A stretch of DNA of 64,000 nt from assembly GCA_001414345.1 (NCBI GenBank), contig LLCB01000072.1:186001-250000 (forward strand). The letters are read 5' to 3'. The DNA comes from Hymenoscyphus infarciens. Its lineage: Eukaryota; Ascomycota; Leotiomycetes; Helotiales; Helotiaceae. The position numbers were made by a program, and so were the translations under genes. Below, piece after piece: positions 61,701-64,000 of this stretch. Each line of letters starts with the position of its first letter. Position 1 is the first letter of the stretch. A model generated the notes under the pieces. That model had not been told where the DNA came from. It saw only the letters and a program-made list of their open reading frames with translations, and did no database searches.

Positions 61701-62196
61701 TATAATAGTATACTATTCTAGATTATTATATAATAGCTAGATTATTATATAATAGCACTATTCTGAATTGTCGACATTTGTGAAACTGCCGATACCTCTA
61801 AGTAGTGCCGATACCTCTAATACCTCTAGGGCTAAGATTATAAATAACCGATACTTATATAAGCGAAGTGTTAAAGGTATTAATATCTAACATTTATATA
61901 TAGAAGGGATTAAGAGTTAGATATTATATATTTAGCTTTCTAAAGGTTTAGAGGTTATATATTTAGCTTTTCAGCTCTTATTATTTAGTATTAGCTATAT
62001 TAGGTAGGGCTTAGTTATTATTATTATTAGAACTTAGAAGCTTCTGACCTTCTTATATATAGACGTTTATATTCGGTATAGTAGAGAGATAGTTATTATT
62101 TTCTTCTATATTAGAGCCTAGTATTTATATATATTATTCTATTATATATACTCCTATATACCTTTACTATAGTTATATATATTTCGTGCTATTATA
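61701..62196 (+). repeat. Inverted LTR of element E
   Basis: About 496 bases; starts TATAATAGTATAC and ends TTTCGTGCTATTATA, the reverse complement of the LTR ends in C and D. Confidence 0.88.
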
Positions 62197-62537
62197 TAAA
62201 AACAATAACTCTTCTTTACTAGTAATAGCCTTAATAATATCTCTTTTTAAGCTTATTACTACTCTTTATTTAGAAGTCGATTTATACTTAATTTAGAATA
62301 TTATAATAGTATTCTTATATAGCTAGGTAATTAGAGACTATCTAGATAGCTAGTAATAGTAGGGTTTATTATTTATATAAATAGCTAGTAAAAATCGTGT
62401 TTTAGTATATATTAAAAGATTAGAATATACTAAGTATTTCTTAAGAGTTCTAATAACCTTAGATTTAGTAAATAAGTTAACTTATAATAGTTATCTAGAA
62501 GGCTTCTAAATCTAATCTTACCCCCCCTCTCTCTAAA
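61701..62537 (+). mobile_element. Element E: inverted 5'-terminal fragment (LTR plus ~340 bases of internal sequence)
   Basis: Opposite orientation to A-D. The LTR spans 61701-62196, and the next ~340 bases match the reverse complement of the region before the right LTRs of B and C. The match ends in a CCCCCCTCTCTCT run near 62537. The LTR is less RIP-altered than the others: it keeps TG and CA in stretches such as TTGTCGACATTTGTGAAACT. Confidence 0.85.
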
Positions 62538-64000
62538 CCGACATCTTCGAAATGTCGAACCTAGTTCTACTATAAGGCGTTAAACGCTCTTCTAGAGCTA
62601 CCCCCCTTTTTAAAAGCCGCCTGAATAGCACCTGTATACTAAGATCTAGAAGATCCTAAAACAACGGTTAAAGAGACTAGTAAGACTTCTTAAATATAGA
62701 CTAGATACGGTCGGTTATATAAGCTTTAGAAGTAGAGAATTAAGAAATAAGGAATTAGCTAGCTAAGCTAGAAAGACAGATAAGCGATCTTATAATTTAA
62801 AGTTAATAAAATACTTTATCTTTAAACCCTTTCTAATCTAACTCTCTCCTACTTCTAAGCTTGAATTCATACTCCTTTTAGCTATAAGTAGCTACCTCTA
62901 ATACCTTCTAATAACCCTCTTCTAAGGCTATACCCCTTTTTAAAAGACCCTCTAAACTATCTCCGATCTATAACCGTATACTAAGACCTAGAAGATCTCG
63001 ATAAAATAATAAGCGAGACTTCTTAAATATAGACGATATTTAGACAAGATAGTAGTATAAAAACAAAGGATAAAACAATTAGTTAGACAAGATAGATATA
63101 ATTATAAGTGAACTATAAAGTTAATAACTTAAAAATACTCTATCTCTAAACCCTTACTAATTTAACCCCTCTTTCAAACCTTCGTTCGAACCCTCCTTTA
63201 CTTTTCAAAGCCTATATTTAGACCTCTTTTACTTATAAGCCCTTACCTCTAATAAACTTCCTAAACCTTAAATCTAATATAAATCAGTTAAAATACGCTT
63301 TCTATTAGAACAAAACTTAGAAGCGAGCTCTTAGCTAAGTTATCACTGTTTCTTAACTAAATATTATCTAACTTAACTCTAAACTTCTCTTAAACCTCTA
63401 CTAGTAAATATTTAAAAAGACTATAGTTATAGACCGAGTCTCTACTAGTATAAAGGTTAAAAGAGATAAAAGTTAAAAGAGAAGGAAGTAGAATTAAGAG
63501 AAGAATATGTTAAAGAAACTTTTACTAACTTTAAAAGATTACTTTTTAAGTATAGCTATACTTAGAAAGATACTAGAATCGGAAAGGTTCTTTTATATAT
63601 AAAATAAAACAAGATTATACCTTAGCTCTAAAACCCGTCTACTACTTTTAAGAGATACTAGAATTATAACTTTGCTAAGATAGTAAACAATCTTTTAGTT
63701 ATAGATAAGAAGACATACTAAAACGCTAAGTTACTTATAATTAGTACTCCGGTTTAAAAGAATACTCCTCTATCCTTGTCTAGTTTAGCTCTAAACTCTC
63801 TATAATCTAATAGCAACTCTTTCTTTAAAATCAGAAGATGAATAAGTCCTTAAGTACTTAAAGAGAATAAAGTAATAATATAATAACTTTAGTATTAAGT
63901 TTTATTTAACTAGTTAAAACTCTACTAACTCTAGTATAGAGTCTTTCTTACTTTTCTAGCTAGGCTAGAAGTTCCTTTTTTTTATTTTTAAACTTTTTAA
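62538..64000. repeat. Unassigned repeat DNA with a ~330-base diverged tandem duplication
   Basis: Two units start at 62587 (CTCTTCTAGAGCTACCCCCC) and 62917 (CTCTTCTAAGGCTATACCCC). They share CTTTTTAAAAG, GTATACTAAGA, CTAGAAGATC and GACTTCTTAAATATAGAC in the same order. RIP is milder here. From about 63300 a plus-strand frame with few stops may be a relic ORF, but no family was recognised and it runs off the window. Confidence 0.5.

Overview
The window reads as nuclear DNA of a filamentous ascomycete (Pezizomycotina, possibly Leotiomycetes). Its genes carry short GT-AG introns of about 50-100 bases with CTAAC-like branch points. They encode typical fungal housekeeping proteins. They alternate with very AT-rich blocks in which CA and TG dinucleotides are almost absent and TA is in excess, the signature of repeat-induced point mutation (RIP). 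The species assignment is inference. I saw no tRNA, rRNA or CRISPR array.

Layout. 1-1013: 3' part of a fungal BTB/POZ-family gene. 1251-11335: RIP block holding a complete Ty3/Gypsy chromovirus-type LTR retrotransposon (element A, 1842-9700) between perfect 5-base target duplications. 11.3-41.4 kb: gene island with mannose-1-phosphate guanylyltransferase (-), a small dsRBM-like protein (-), protein farnesyltransferase beta subunit RAM1 (-), a Zn-cluster regulator (+), a four-unit polyubiquitin (+), a BRAP2/Etp1-type RING protein (+), acetoacetyl-CoA synthetase (-) and serine palmitoyltransferase LCB2 (+). A 0.4 kb RIP-like relic lies at 32.6-33.0 kb. 41.4-64 kb: a second RIP block with two more complete elements of the same family (B 42611-50520, C 51387-59470), both with exact target duplications, a broken fourth copy (D), an inverted fifth fragment (E), and unassigned repeat DNA to the end.

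Main observation. The acetoacetyl-CoA synthetase gene (33221-36419, minus strand, eight exons, 759 codons) contains an uninterrupted SCA7 domain, the ataxin-7/Sgf73 zinc domain of the SAGA deubiquitinase module. It is inserted in frame just before the ATP-binding [10 protein letters not shown] loop. All four zinc-ligand residues and the conserved basic/GRSLPYD segment are intact. An in-frame alternative 3' splice site lies exactly at the downstream edge of the insert. The gene could therefore encode both a canonical synthetase and a SCA7-bearing isoform. To my knowledge this is an unusual architecture, but I could not search databases.

How the genes relate. There is no obvious pathway cluster. 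Several products belong to core metabolism and signalling: GDP-mannose and cell wall, Ras/pheromone prenylation, sphingolipid synthesis, ketone-body or acetoacetate activation, and ubiquitin supply plus a ubiquitin-binding RING protein. AACS and LCB2 are divergently transcribed from a shared 1.9 kb region. RAM1 and the Zn-cluster gene are divergent across 2.5 kb.
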